DNA of 64,000 nucleotides, taken from positions 40,479,670-40,543,669 of the forward strand of contig OZ025248.1 of assembly GCA_964019135.1 (NCBI GenBank), read 5' to 3'. Made by a program: the position numbers and the translations under genes. The DNA is from Arenicola marina. Its lineage: Eukaryota > Annelida > Polychaeta > Arenicolidae. Shown here one piece after another: positions 48,758 to 60,429 of this stretch; the stretch's first letter is position 1; each line of letters opens with the position of its first letter. A model generated the notes under the pieces. That model was not told where the DNA came from. It saw only the letters and a list, made by a program, of their open reading frames with translations, and searched no databases.

Positions 48758-49332
48758 TTACTGATTACAGCATCCTTGATAATGCTTAGACAGCGCTTTG
48801 GGACACGCACCACCACTGCAATAAAGCCAGAACAACCTTGGGTTTCAGATTCCGTTAGTGCACGTCATCGTCACCGGGTCCCTCGCTGATGGAATACCAG
48901 AGTAACGCAATCTCAACTAATAAAATTATACATTAATTATGCAATATGTGATATGTATACAGTTTCTAAAATTGCATCGATGGTCTTCTGGCATCAGATA
49001 TTATATGGATCAAAATCAAATGTGATTATTAATGTTAAATATGCAAGATCTCTGGTGAGGTGGCTGGGATTTGCGAAATTCTAATTGCATAGTCTATGCA
49101 ATTTAACGAATATGTTCAAGTTAACATGTCATTGTTGATGAACACGTCATAGTTGATGATCATGTCATAGTTGATATGAACGCACGCCTTACCAGAGGTT
49201 ATCGTGGTCTGGTTGGCCGCAGCTGCAGTCGAAATAACATTTGAAACTGCCGCAATCTTCAGCTTCGACAGCTGCGATCAACACACTGGCCACCATGACC
49301 ACCAACAACACTCGCAGAAGTGAAGGACTCAT
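48758..49332 (-). CDS. Secreted eight-cysteine peptide G5 (whole copy)
   Basis: Two coding exons, 49332-49193 and 48815-48758, are joined at CTCTG|GTAAGG and 'ctttattgcag'|TGGTGG; the exon continues to a donor at 48746. The product is 65 residues: signal peptide MSPSLLRVLLVVMVASVLIA then AVEA, with a good cleavage site before Glu-Asp-Cys. A 41-residue mature peptide follows with eight cysteines, C-x4-C-x3-C-x-C-x8-C-x3-C-x10-C-C, ending NQ. Exon lengths and the six framework cysteines match G3. Two cysteines are extra, and the tail motif SK-x-Y-x-G-x-C is shared. The mature part is slightly acidic. Leader exon ends at 49533; second exon starts at 49350; TATA at 49603-49611. Function unknown; secreted and disulfide-rich by prediction. 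Confidence 0.65.
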
Positions 49333-49602
49333 TGTCGAGCTGAACTAAATCTTATGAAAGGAAAACGAAGTCGCTGTTAAAGGCTAGAGCTGACATCTGC
49401 AAAACAGCCCAGACCACGACTTCACGAAGACAGTGTGACATTTAGAACACAAAATTCAGCGTCAACGGCTTAATGCTTAACTTTCTTAATGCACTATATA
49501 CATCTCAGATATTTAATAAGCGTAAAGCTTACCTTACAACTGGATAGCGTTCGAACTTCGGTTGTCCTGGGCGATGGATGCTGTTTGTGACCGGCGACTG
49601 TT

Positions 49603-49647
49603 CCTTATATATGGGCGCTGCGCGTGCATCACCAGTGTAATTTGCAT
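49603..49647 (-). promoter_or_regulatory. G5 core promoter: octamer and TATA box
   Basis: Minus strand ATGCAAAT (49647-49640), 28 bp spacer, then TATATAAGG (49611-49603) and 'aacagtcgccggtcacaaac'. The presumed transcription start is near 49575-49580; the leader exon ends at 'ccagttgtaag' with donor GTAAGC. Confidence 0.55.
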
Positions 49648-50569
49648 ATCCAGATATTTTTATCGCCGGGGGACTAGGTTCATCATGCCAGAATCTAGCG
49701 ATAGCCACAATTATATGCAACCTATCCACTTTACGATTTGTGTGATACGGCGAAGGTTGAGTGAACAAGAAGCATGCATAAATTGACCACAACGGGAACG
49801 TGATTTGCTTAATGTCAGCTTTTAGCATCCAAATGGCCGGTTTAGTCATCGATCCCATGCAAGCCTTACTGGTGATTATGCTAAGCATGAAAGACACGAC
49901 TGTCTTTGTTTGCACGTCTGAAATAGGGCGAAAGCAATCTATACCTACATTATGACCCTGGGTTGATGCATTTATTTGGAACTTCCCAGATAACCAGATG
50001 GTAAATGATGACCCATAAATTATGTGACACAATAAACGAGACTAGCCAGACCAACTAATCAAAATGTGAGGAATTTCCGATATGGACACAAGTTGCTGAC
50101 TCGATTTGACCTTCGTCAATTAAAAATATCTGGTGGTTCATAATGTCTGACAATGATGTACGCAAAATAATTCAATTTAGAAAGAACAAATAACAATATG
50201 AAAACCACAATTATTTTGTATGTGACATCATGTTGCATTGTTCTGTGCCGTGTATGAGTGTCCTTTAAAACGGCCGAAGGGCAGTTTGGGTCAAATTACA
50301 GGATTTTAGCGGCCTTCAGATTTAATGCTATTGTACTAGTTAACACGACCATCAACTCGTAATAATAGGTTTTTTTTGTCCGACTTCGCATAATCACTAG
50401 TTAAACTTGCACGGGATCGATGACGCCAGCCATTAATTCAAGGTGTTAACAGGCCATTGGGCTGCTAAACCTGGCATTAAGCCAATCATGTATCTGTTGT
50501 AGTATCACATGCGTCTTATCCACCCTCCTTTCGCCATCTTCATGGGGTATAGGACAGATATCTCTCTCT

Positions 50570-50880
50570 GTAGCTAGCGATAACACGAAATCAATGAAAT
50601 CGTAAAACGTATGGATTGCACATAATTGTGGTTATCGCGAGATTCTGGCATGGTGATCTTAGTCCAAAGGTAAAAAACAGGATCTGGATATGTAAATTGA
50701 TAAACTGGTGGTGCACGCGCCACGCCGAAATAAAGGGACCAGTTGCCAGTTCCAAACAACCAACATCGCCCAGCTAGGACAACCGAAAACGCTTTTCAGA
50801 TCAAGAACATATGCAGGATGCTGCTCATAGTAACACATGCGATAGGTACGATAATTCACCCGCTTTTCCAACCAACCAAA
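50570..50880 (+). pseudogene. Plus-strand relic of the peptide family
   Basis: In opposite orientation to the array, 50570-50810 resembles the A-type promoter and leader ('ctggatatgtaaattgataa', 'gccgaaataaaggga', 'atcgcccagctaggacaacc'). It passes directly into an exon-3-like end ('ggatgctgctcatagtaaca', 'aggtacgat'). A matching 3'-exon-like piece ('gtgacaacaaccctgatacg' with AATAAA) lies in the same orientation at 53550-53585. It is a broken remnant without a signal-peptide exon. Confidence 0.5.
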
Positions 50881-50889
50881 TGATATGCC

Positions 50890-51955
50890 GCATAGCTGAT
50901 AGCGGCGAATATTGTCATTCTAAATGCCACAATCAATATAAGATTACTCACGGAAATCCTTAATATGCGTCCTAGGTTTATATGTCATAATTGAAATACA
51001 CGTCTATATATTTATATTATCGTGCAACTTATGCTCTATTTATAGCGAGTGCGTTAGCACGAGCTCCATAGACTAACACCCGTATATTCTAGACATCACC
51101 ATATCACTTCGATGTCTCTGTTCTCTCTCGGTTTCAGTTGCCAGGAACTACTTGGATACGCTTTATTTTTGAAAGCAGTGACATAGCATTCGCCAGGTGG
51201 CGCACTATACGAATGCAGACAGACAACAAACCTATCCGGCTCTGCTCCAGCATACAGTTACTAATATATCTAAACGCGATTGTTCATTTGGTTTAAATCA
51301 TGACTAGCTTTGCAAGTTTCATCTTTGCATTATTTTCTCTGCGAATTCGCAATTATAAATTTAAATTGATTTTAAAAAGAAGTTGTCTAGCTTTGTCTAC
51401 AGATCTAGTGCCTTTTCAGTATTGGTATTATTATTGGTGGCCTACAATTTCACCCTCTGGAGTGTGCTAACAACTAAGGTGGACCCAGTGCATGTTTTTT
51501 TCGCCCACCCGCCCCCCCACTGGATCCGCGGTGGTCCGCCGGGTGTCTCTGGCGAGGGCCTTGCGTAGTAGGAAGTGGAAGCAGTGTGGCCCGGGCCGCG
51601 AGGGGGTCCGTGTTGTGGTCCTGGCTAAAGTCGCGCGTAGAAGGGAGGGGCCGCGGTTTTTTTTTCACCAGGGTCAACTAGTGTCACAACGTGCGCTGAT
51701 CACTTAATTACATGGTGTTAACTTATTTCACATCGTGCACAGCCCTAGCAAATCAGGGCCACCCCGCTGCCCCTCCCTACTTCGCATGCCCCGCGCCGGG
51801 GCCACCCCGCGCCGGGGCCACCCCGCGGACGCTGCAGACCCTCTCCACCACCGTGCAACCCTATCCCTGGTACATGCCTCTGACCACGCCCGTAAACGGA
51901 GCAAGGGTGAGAGCCATGCCGTTCACCAGACCTAAAATTAAAAATCGCGGACCGG
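50890..51955. other. Spacer, no gene seen
   Basis: A GC-rich stretch (51480-51960) with 'gccggggccaccccgc' duplicated at 51790-51825. Open frames here have no recognised domain. Confidence 0.3.
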
Positions 51956-51958
51956 TGA

Positions 51959-52203
51959 CAGGGGCGGATCTAGGAATTGGCCAAGGGGGGGGGGTTGCTC
52001 TCTGAAAACTTCCGACCGGGGGGGGAGCTTGGAGAACCCGACATTAACAGTTTATGTTCAGTTTCCCAAGGGGGGGGGGCTGCTCTCTGAAGATTTGGGA
52101 CTTTAACATGTATAGCAACATGTATGTTGTATGTTCTGGTTCCCCAGGTGGGGGGGGGGGGGCTGCAAGCCCCCTAACCCCCCCCCCCGTAGATCCGCCC
52201 CTG
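51959..52203. mobile_element. hAT-like MITE with 15-bp inverted ends
   Basis: Ends 'caggggcggatctag' and 'tagatccgcccctg' are inverted repeats. The interior has three copies of 'ggggctgctctctgaa'-like sequence with G runs. About 245 bp, no coding capacity. I could not confirm an 8-bp target duplication. Relatives occur at 37265-37675 and 42441-42615. Confidence 0.6.
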
Positions 52204-52339
52204 CTCAAGTTGAAGGTCCTAACAGAATAAATATGCACTGCCTACCAGTCAATATGTTCCACTATAGATTCCTGAAGCTTTTATGACTTTCGTCGGACAG
52301 TCATTTTTTTGGTCGATAGTGTATTTTCTTGTTCACGTC

Positions 52340-52930
52340 TCGCTTCGTTTTCAATACTCTGCCACTCGCCGGAAGTAAACAAACTTTGCGTAATCGCTCG
52401 GGTGCCAGGCGGCGTTTGTTGACATAGTATAAGTCAGTATAGCATAAGTCAATTTCTGTCCAGGTTTATTCTAAAGGCTATGAGTCCCATTTCACTAAAT
52501 ATGGCTATGAGAGGCATACGTAAAATATTTGGAGGCGATGAAGCGCGAGACTTTCGGAAAATACAAGGAAAAATCTGTCTTCAAAACACTCGAAAGCTCA
52601 AAATAGCGTTCTAACTTGAGCCCCGCACCCGCGCTTTCGCGAGTTCCCCAAAACAGCCAGTGACGTCACAGTTTCACGTGCCTACGCGGTAACAAAAATG
52701 GCGAGAGCAAGTGATCGACTTAACCATTCCGCTGTCAAAATGTGCAGTGCGTGGAGTAACAACACACATGGTACAAGTAAAATAAGACCAGTTGGATGTT
52801 TTCGAATCACTTTGGGATCACGAAAAAACGAAGTTTCTTTATTCTTTATAAGTTTTCTGTTTGAAGCATTGCACCAACGTTGTCACCGGGGAGAATCCGT
52901 GTTATGTCATAATGCCTCGTTATCGTAGGA
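52340..52930 (+). promoter_or_regulatory. CpG-rich stretch with CRE, and short open frame
   Basis: 52350-52700 is richer in CpG than its surroundings. It contains 'gccggaagtaaa' (ETS-like), 'cagtgacgtcacag' (full CRE TGACGTCA at about 52661) and 'aaaaatggcg' (YY1-like) over an ATG at 52698. The frame (76 residues) begins MARASDRLNHSAVKMCSAWS and has 'VGCFRI', faintly like the start of a THAP zinc finger, but key cysteines are missing. It may be a gene start, a transposon remnant or chance. Confidence 0.25.
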
Positions 52931-53099
52931 AATGCAAAAAAAAACTTAGTTTCTCAGCCGTGTTGTCCAGTCGTAACAAATATTCGTCATTGTGATGGCG
53001 CAAATGAATGAAAAATATGTCGTCTATCCGTTTTGTGCAGCTATCTTTCTTAAATACTCTTAATCATATCGCTAGGCCTTTCGCAATGGACCCACCCCT

Positions 53100-56000
53100 C
53101 GGCGCCTGGCTCTTGCGCAGGTAGTCTGGTTCTATGGCTCTGTCTTTGCTTAGCATATACGTCACGCCTACGTCACCGATCGGATACCAGTGTGCGCAGA
53201 GATTCTAACCTCGTTCCGAACACGCGCTTCGTTTGTTTGTCCCCAATATAAGTAAACCGGAAGTCTTGGCGAACGAGACTGTATAGCCCTATAGCTGAAT
53301 TAATATATATACATTAATTCTTAATTCAGTTATATCGATAAAATGCGAGCGTCTATATACGCTCACATTGTAGGTAGCACCTACTATACATATATTGATT
53401 ATATGGCGCTGTCATGAATTGTCGTCAGGTTGTCTTAAATATACTGTATTTTGATATAATACTAAAATATATGACTATGCATTATGTTTAACAGAAAGAA
53501 ACGACTGATGGCAATACTGTCTCTCCATATTGTTTTCATGGTGGCACGGTGACAACAACCCTGATACGGACGGATACGAATAAATGTGACAACGTATTAT
53601 CCATCCTGGAAAACCAATTCCGCAATCGAAGATACATCAGACTGCATAAACGGGGATCCAACATCGTCAGATACTTACAGCAGAGTTATATATTTACACA
53701 ATTGTAATGAGAGGGAATTACGTTGGGAACTGGATGTATAACGGTACGTAAGCGTTGCAATGTCTCACAAAACCTGTTGGCCATTTGCAGTGAAGGCGTG
53801 GTGTATTTGCATGCAACCCCACAAGGATGAGGAGTGGAACACAATAATATAATTAATATTTAATTATATATGGAATAATATAATTTATATCCGAAAAGTT
53901 GTTTATAGTTTTATATATATATAGTTAAAGCTAGGGATTTATGCCCAACATCAGATTGATAGCATTTAAATAGTACCAAAAAAATTGGAAAATATGTAAC
54001 ACATCTATATTTCTGAACTTGAACAAGGTGCGACTTTAGCAAATCATTAAAATCACTCCATGCTACAATCAGAGAATTTTGACCTTTACAATCCAGTCCA
54101 AATGTGATATATGCAACTGTCTACGTAAATGACATTGGAGAATGCTCTTCTATATGTTGTCACAAACCATAATAAAGGTAAATAAGATGACGCAACAACC
54201 ATGATGTGATACTTTCCTGGTACCTCTACGTTTAGCCAAAGTGTTAAATCAGTTATGTGTCGCCTGTCTGTTTTTGCCATTATGCCACGTGTCGCCATGT
54301 CCCCGTTCTTGCTCTACGATTCATACCATATTCTCCGATCGTCGCAAGACACCTTTCGGGGTATTTAGATAGCGTCTTCGCGTGCAGGAAAACTATTTAG
54401 TACTTGGGGTTATGCCATTAGTTTCACTCCTATGACATCACTATGATGTAACAATGATGCCATATCGAGTACATTTACCGCTCGATTCGATTCAATCCGT
54501 TTACGCAAGCAGTATTTTTTGCCAAGCTTTCAATGGCGCCTTGGGGCCCATATGTGGTTTGGCAAAACTGATTTCTGTCGTACCCATATCGTCGATGGTT
54601 TCTTGTTATTCCTAATACCATTTATCAATAAAGTTGCATACATTTTTGCATGCATATTATAAAGTCCGAGTAAAGTTCAGTTCCATATTTCGCAATTTTC
54701 CCTAGGACAACTCCCCGTGGGACAACTCCACCCCTCCCCCCCCCCGCCCCCCCCGGACAACTGATACTGATTCTAGTAAAACATGGATGCATTTAAGGTG
54801 AGCGCGGTAAAATATTAGTAACTGACGCGATATTAACGTCCAGCTAATGCAGACAAAAATAATTTTAAGACCTGAATCCTAATATATTGTGCCATCAATA
54901 TACAGTAACCGTTAATTTCTTTCGGGTGGACACTTGACCATATTTGCTATTGGTCCATTGGTTCAAAAATCAACAATTAGTCAGCGGCGATCATTCGACG
55001 TTTCGCAGCGTATATGTGTAGTGTAGATCCTCGCTTGAGAAGCTGGTGCGGTACCTGCGCACTGTGAGTATGAGACGGGCAGGCATACTGATCATTTGGG
55101 AAACATTTCCGTTACAAAACATCGCAGGGTAAAATGTTACTCCATATACTATAGATTCAACACACGAATACATTGCCGGTTACCTCCTTTCTCAAAAATA
55201 CTAATCCATTTGCCTATTTAGATAAACCCTGAACGTGTCATTATCAACAGTTAAATGGGAACATTTGCGTTACACTACGGCTTTTATTGTTCAGAATTTA
55301 TGCTAAAGTTTGTTCATGCTTAGTTACGAGAAAGCACCACGCCGACCATCTCATGAGCCATATATTTTGCACAACCACCCAGATTGCTTCAACATTTACT
55401 CTTCTAGGCCTACTGGTAAATTATGTACATTTTACGAATCCATTTACCCAGAAGTTGGCCTTTAATTCCCTAGAAGAGGAATGATTACGCTATACACGCC
55501 AATAAGAGACACGTTGCGGAAGCCTTAATTTTGCTCAAGACTTTCCATGAGGTTCTAGTTCGCCCCCCGCCCCCCCGCCCCCCCGACACGATAAAAACTG
55601 TCACAACTTCCTCGCCATTAACACTAAATCTAGAAAAAAACCAGATCGATGACGTCATCAACATGTGGTGGGTATTCCATTAAAGTGAGGAGTAGCGCTG
55701 AACAAACATAATGTATCACTAAGTAGAATGTCGAGGTCACCTACTTCTCGGTATCAACCCCGGGCTTCACACCCCCTCCCTGATCACACAATGGCTTTGG
55801 AGCCCTACTAACAAGCCTGACACAGTCATCTGGATTATAATCCACAGCTATTAGGAAGGCTGCCCAATTATTAATGGTACTTCATCGGGCGCACTGACGC
55901 CAATGATATGACCTCCGAAACAAATAAACCCAGAGACAGCGATGACAGGAGCACACTATTGTCAAAGAGCTCCGTCTTATAGTGACGGTGCTTTCCCGTT

Positions 56001-56600
56001 GCTTTTGTCGGACTTCCCCTGCCGCAGGGTATCATACCAGGCGCGGGTGAGAGGCGGAGAGAGTCACTCCACTTAACCCGCGACACGCCCTCGAAGACTT
56101 CTAGTGGTAATGACAAGGGACCATGTGTTCACCCGCAGGACATCCCTGAATATTAGGGGCTGTGGGCACGGGTTTTTTTTCTCGTTCAACGTCGTTACAT
56201 TTTGGTTTTTATTGACTCCCCTCTCCCCTATTTGCCCTTTTGCATCATGAATGGGCCTTTGCATTGGATGGACCACCCCCCCCCCCCACCTCCCCACTCC
56301 ATCCTCCACACAGACACCGTCAGTGGAGCGGGTGTTCCCACTCCCAGTAAAATAGTACATCTGGCTTGAATTTTTGGTGACACCAGGGATACAGTGCGGC
56401 TGTAACTATGACAACTATAGACAAGGCTTGCCTGACATCACAAAATGTCAGACAGTATGTCGAACTGAAGCGTGTACTCTTTGCGTCGTCGGCTTAGGCG
56501 ATTGCAAAATCTGGGCAATATGATCAACTTTTTTCGGATTCCGTGGATATTTTGCAACACAGGGATCGCTTATTAAACAACTTACCTCACAGCTTGCAGC
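53100..56600. other. Spacer, no gene seen
   Basis: Apart from the 3'-exon-like piece at 53550-53585, this is AT-rich single-copy-like DNA with C runs at 54738-54758 and 55562-55590. Short open frames lack recognisable domains. Confidence 0.35.
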
Positions 56601-56619
56601 AGGCATACTTGCTTGAGGA

Positions 56620-57180
56620 CGAATTGGGAGTATAAGGAGATGGACTGGCGAAAGAGAGGAGGGGAAAATTGTGATGGGGAGAGAGCAGAGCAGACACAAT
56701 TGTGAAGGAAGTGAAGATTATGAGGGTAAGAGAGGAAGATACGGCGATGGGGAGATGGAGAGCTGGAGCATTGATGACATTAGACGGGAAAAAGATTGTG
56801 ACGAGAAGAGGGTAAAGCAGCAAAGCGTTTGAAGGAATAAAGATATCGGGCAGTGATGAACGAGGGTAAAGCAATGATATATTAGATGGTAAAAAAATGG
56901 AAAGGCTGTGACGAGCAGAGGGTTAAGCAGGAAGATTTGTGAATGAAGCAAGGTTAAAGCTTGTGATGAAGCGTGGGACAAGTGTGTGATGAAGCGAGGG
57001 AAACGCTTGTGATAAAGCCAGGGAAAAGCCTGTGATGAAGTGAGGGTAAATCAGAGAGCTTTGTAAAGGAAAGAAGAGCAAGGCAGGGATGAAGAGAGAG
57101 ATTTTGAAGGAAGAGGAAAGTGAGTGGAGGAGAGGAAAGGGTGAAAGAAAGTGGGGCGGAAAGGATGAGGATCGCATACG
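56620..57180. repeat. Purine-rich degenerate repeat
   Basis: Diverged approximately 25-33-bp units around 'tgtgatgaagcgagggaaa'; the + strand is strongly A/G-biased. The long minus-strand Ser/Leu/Phe/Pro-rich frames are a by-product of this bias. Confidence 0.55.
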
Positions 57181-57289
57181 GCTTACATCTTGATAGTGAG
57201 CGCTGCAACCTTGGCGAATCGTGAATCGGCTGTGCTTCTGATGTATTAGAGCATATTAGTCGCCGTCAAGCGATCTACTCAGGTCATAG

Positions 57290-57515
57290 GAGCCGCCTCA
57301 AAAGCTCAGTGACTTAGAGCGCCCGCTTTGGGTGGATCGATGGTTCGCGCCCCGCTATGGCCATTTCTGTGTGGTTTCGGGATAAAGATCCCGTGTCTTT
57401 CTTCGTAAAGAGTAGGGGGTTACCCCCGGGGACATGGCTCCATTCTCTCTTTCTTCTCCCATTGACGCGATATGCCCAAAAGTGGTCAAATCCTTCTGAA
57501 TATACAACCAACTCA
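57290..57515 (+). mobile_element. tRNA-derived SINE, family S1, second copy
   Basis: Head 'agctcagtgacttagagcgc' (A box) and 'gatggttcgcgccccgc' (B box), body 'gataaagatcccgtgtcttt', tail 'ctgaatatacaaccaac'. The head is better preserved than in the 1930-2178 copy. Confidence 0.65.
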
Positions 57516-57607
57516 GGTCATACTAGAGCGGTTCAGGCAAATTGGTAAACAACAACTATTCAGTGTCTTTTACAATGGATGTCCACTCTGTTACTTCCTG
57601 ATTTTGT

Positions 57608-59382
57608 AACAGAGCGGACAGTAAACGTATGGACAGTAACCGAGTGGACAGTAACCGAGTGGACAGTAACCGAGTGAACAGTAACCGGGTGGATAGTAAC
57701 CGAGTGGACAGTAACCGGGTGGACATTAACCGGGTGGACAGTAACCGAGTGGACAGTAACCGAGTGGACAGTAACCGAGTGAAAAGTAACCGAGTGGACA
57801 GTAACCGAGTGAAGAGTAACCGAGTGGACAGTAACCGGGTGGATAGTAACCGAGTGGACAGTAACTAGGTGGACATTAACCGGGTGGACAGTAACCGAGT
57901 GGACAGTAACCGGGTGGACAGTAACCAAGTGAACAGTAACCGAGTGGACAATAACCGAGTGGACAGTAACCGAGTGAACAGTAACCGGGTGGACAGTAAC
58001 CGGGTGGACATTAACCGGGTGGACAGTAACCGAGTGGACAGTAACCGAGTGGACAGTAACCGGGTGGACATTAACCGGGTGGACAGTAACCGAGTGGACA
58101 GTAACCAAGTGGACAGTAACCGAGTGAACAGTAACCGAGTAGACAATAACCGAGTGGACTTTAACCGAGTGGACAGTAACCGAGTGAACAGTAACCGAGT
58201 GGACAGTAACCGAGTGGACAGTAACCGAGTGGACAGTAACCGGGTGGACAATAACCGAGTGGACAGTAACCGAGTGGACAGTAACCGAGTGAACAGTAAC
58301 CGGGTGGACAGTAACCGGGTGGACAGTAACCGGGTGGACAGTAACCGAGTGGACAGTAACCGAGTGAACAGTAACTGAGTGGACAGTAACCGAGTGGACA
58401 GTAACCGGGTGGACAGTAACCGAGTGGACAGTAACCGGGTGGACAGTAACCGGGTGGACAGTAACCGGGTGGACAGTAACCGAGTGGACAGTAACCGAGT
58501 GGACAGCAACCGAGTGCACAGTAACCGGGTGGACAGTAACCGGGTGGACAGTAACCGAGTCGACAGTAACCGAGTGGACAGTAACCGAGTGGACAGTAAC
58601 CGAGTGAACAGTAACCGGGTGGACAGTAACCGGGTGGACATTAACCGGGTGGACAGTAACCGAGTGGACAGTAACCGAGTGGACAGTAACCGGGTGGACA
58701 TTAACCGGGTGGACAGTAACCGAGTGGACAGTAACCAAGTGGACAGTAACCGAGTGAACAGTAACCGAGTGGACAATAACCGAGTGGACTTTAACCGAGT
58801 GGACAGTAACTGAGTGAACAGTAACCGAGTGGACAGTAACCGAGTGGACAGTAACCGAGTGGACAGTAACCGGGTGGACAATAACCGAGTGGACAGTAAC
58901 CGAGTGGACAGTAACCGAGTGAACAGTAACCGGGTGGACAGTAACCGGGTGGACAGTAACCGGGTGGACAGTAACCGAGTGGACAGTAACCGAGTGAACA
59001 GTAACCGAGTGGACAGTAACCGAGTGGACAGTAACCGGGTGGACAGTAACCGAGTGGACAGTAACCGGGTGGACAGTAACCGGGTGGACAGTGACCGGGT
59101 GGACAGTAACCGAGTGGACAGTAACCGAGTGGACAGTAACCGGGTGGACAGTAACCGAGTGGACAGTAACCGAGTGGACAGTAACCGGGTGGACAGTAAC
59201 CGAGTGGACAGTAACCGGGTGGACAGTAACCGGGTGGACAGTAACCGGGTGGACAGTAACCGAGTGAACAGTAACCGAGTGGACAGTAACCGAGTGGACA
59301 GCAACCGAGTGCACAGTAACCGGGTGGACAGTAACCGGGTGGACAGTAACCGAGTCGACAGTAACCGAGTCGACATATTTTG
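57608..59382. repeat. 15-bp satellite, about 117 copies
   Basis: The unit is 'cagtaaccgagtgga'. Variants (gggt, aaca, catt, aata) act as markers and show block duplications: 'ggactttaacc' at 58156 and 58786 (630 bp, 42 units), 'ggacagcaaccgagtgcac' at 58501 and 59296 (795 bp, 53 units). Five codons per unit keep long frames open on both strands (up to 584 codons); these are not genes. Confidence 0.95.
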
Positions 59383-59469
59383 CCCAAAAGCCAAGTTTAC
59401 CTTCTGTGAATGATTAGAATGTTATGGGGCTTAACTTCGTTATTTTCCTCCAACTATGAATTCTATATA

Positions 59470-59700
59470 TAATGATATAATCCATGGTAACAGAGTGGAC
59501 TTAACGTGCATCACTGTCAACTCTGTTACCATGATCGTATTTTGCTTTATCAAACATATCAGATAACCCAAGATATATATATACATATATAAAATATATA
59601 ATGATATAATCCATGGTAACAGAGTGGACTTAACACATCACTGTCAACTCTGCTACCATGATCGTATTTTGCTTTATCAAACATATCTGGGCTGCCATTT
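59470..59700. repeat. Paired hairpin repeats containing the satellite seed
   Basis: 'catggtaacagagt' (59483-59496) pairs perfectly with 'actctgttaccatg' (59520-59533). The whole segment is duplicated at about 59600-59695 with one arm mismatch. The arm contains 'ggtaacagagtggac', one base from the 15-bp satellite unit. Further relatives lie at 57583-57612 and 60063. Confidence 0.7.
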
Positions 59701-60429
59701 TCTATTTAGGTTGTCCATCTCTGTGCCGGTCTGTACTTGTCTCTGCATGGTAATTTTCTCTATATTGTAATTATATCTTATATTGTTGATGGCCCCTTTA
59801 TCAAACATATCAGATATCCTAAGATAAAAATAATGCGCTGGAGTAAACAATCCCCCTGTATGACAACTTTATTAAAATCATGGTGCACAAACAATATTGA
59901 TGAAATTACGTAACTTCAACATATCTGGTCCGACAAGTAAAATATTGACACTGTTGCCTTAATTGTTTCGGCAATTTTCACAGGGATAAATTCGGAGTCA
60001 AGTCAAGTCAAGTCTGATTTCGAACTGATGTTTCTATATATATAAAATACTATCCGCAATGACGGTAACAGAGTGGACACAAAATGTGGAAATGGCATAC
60101 CTGTGGTCCGGTAAATAAGTTATATTAGAAAACGGAAAGTACATTAAGCTGCCCCTTGTGCTGGAATGAAGCCAATGGGACATGTACTACGCCTAGGACA
60201 AACAATTTAGGCATTTTGTGATGTCGGATTTTATGATTTTCCATTAATAAAGATATCCCCTAATTATACCATTACGCATATATGTATTATCAACATATGT
60301 AAATAAGGGAAAAAAGGTCCAGAAAACGGCCCTGAAAAAAGTTCAAGTACGCTACCCACGTCAACGTGTATACATGGATACTCTCATTTTTACTTTATAT
60401 TTTGTGCGACGAGGGATTGTTGGTTCAAG

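Larger units (their letters stand above)
45260..49830. repeat. Segmental duplication unit II (genes G4 and G5)
   Basis: The 5' flank 45260-45500 matches 62205-62460. From 45510 the block is collinear with unit I (38578-42100). It differs by a 40-bp inversion (45586-45625) and an approximately 396-bp insertion (47416-47811). Confidence 0.8.

Noticed and set aside
52698-52928. Definite THAP-domain gene
   Set aside because: Only scattered words resemble THAP; expected zinc-binding residues are missing, so it is kept as a low-confidence regulatory stretch.
57560-59394. Open frames of 584 and 509 codons on the minus strand (VHSVTVHPVT- and STRLLSTRLL-type)
   Set aside because: The 15-bp unit has no stop in several frames on either strand, so long frames are guaranteed by periodicity. 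No signal peptide, splice context or non-repetitive domain supports coding.
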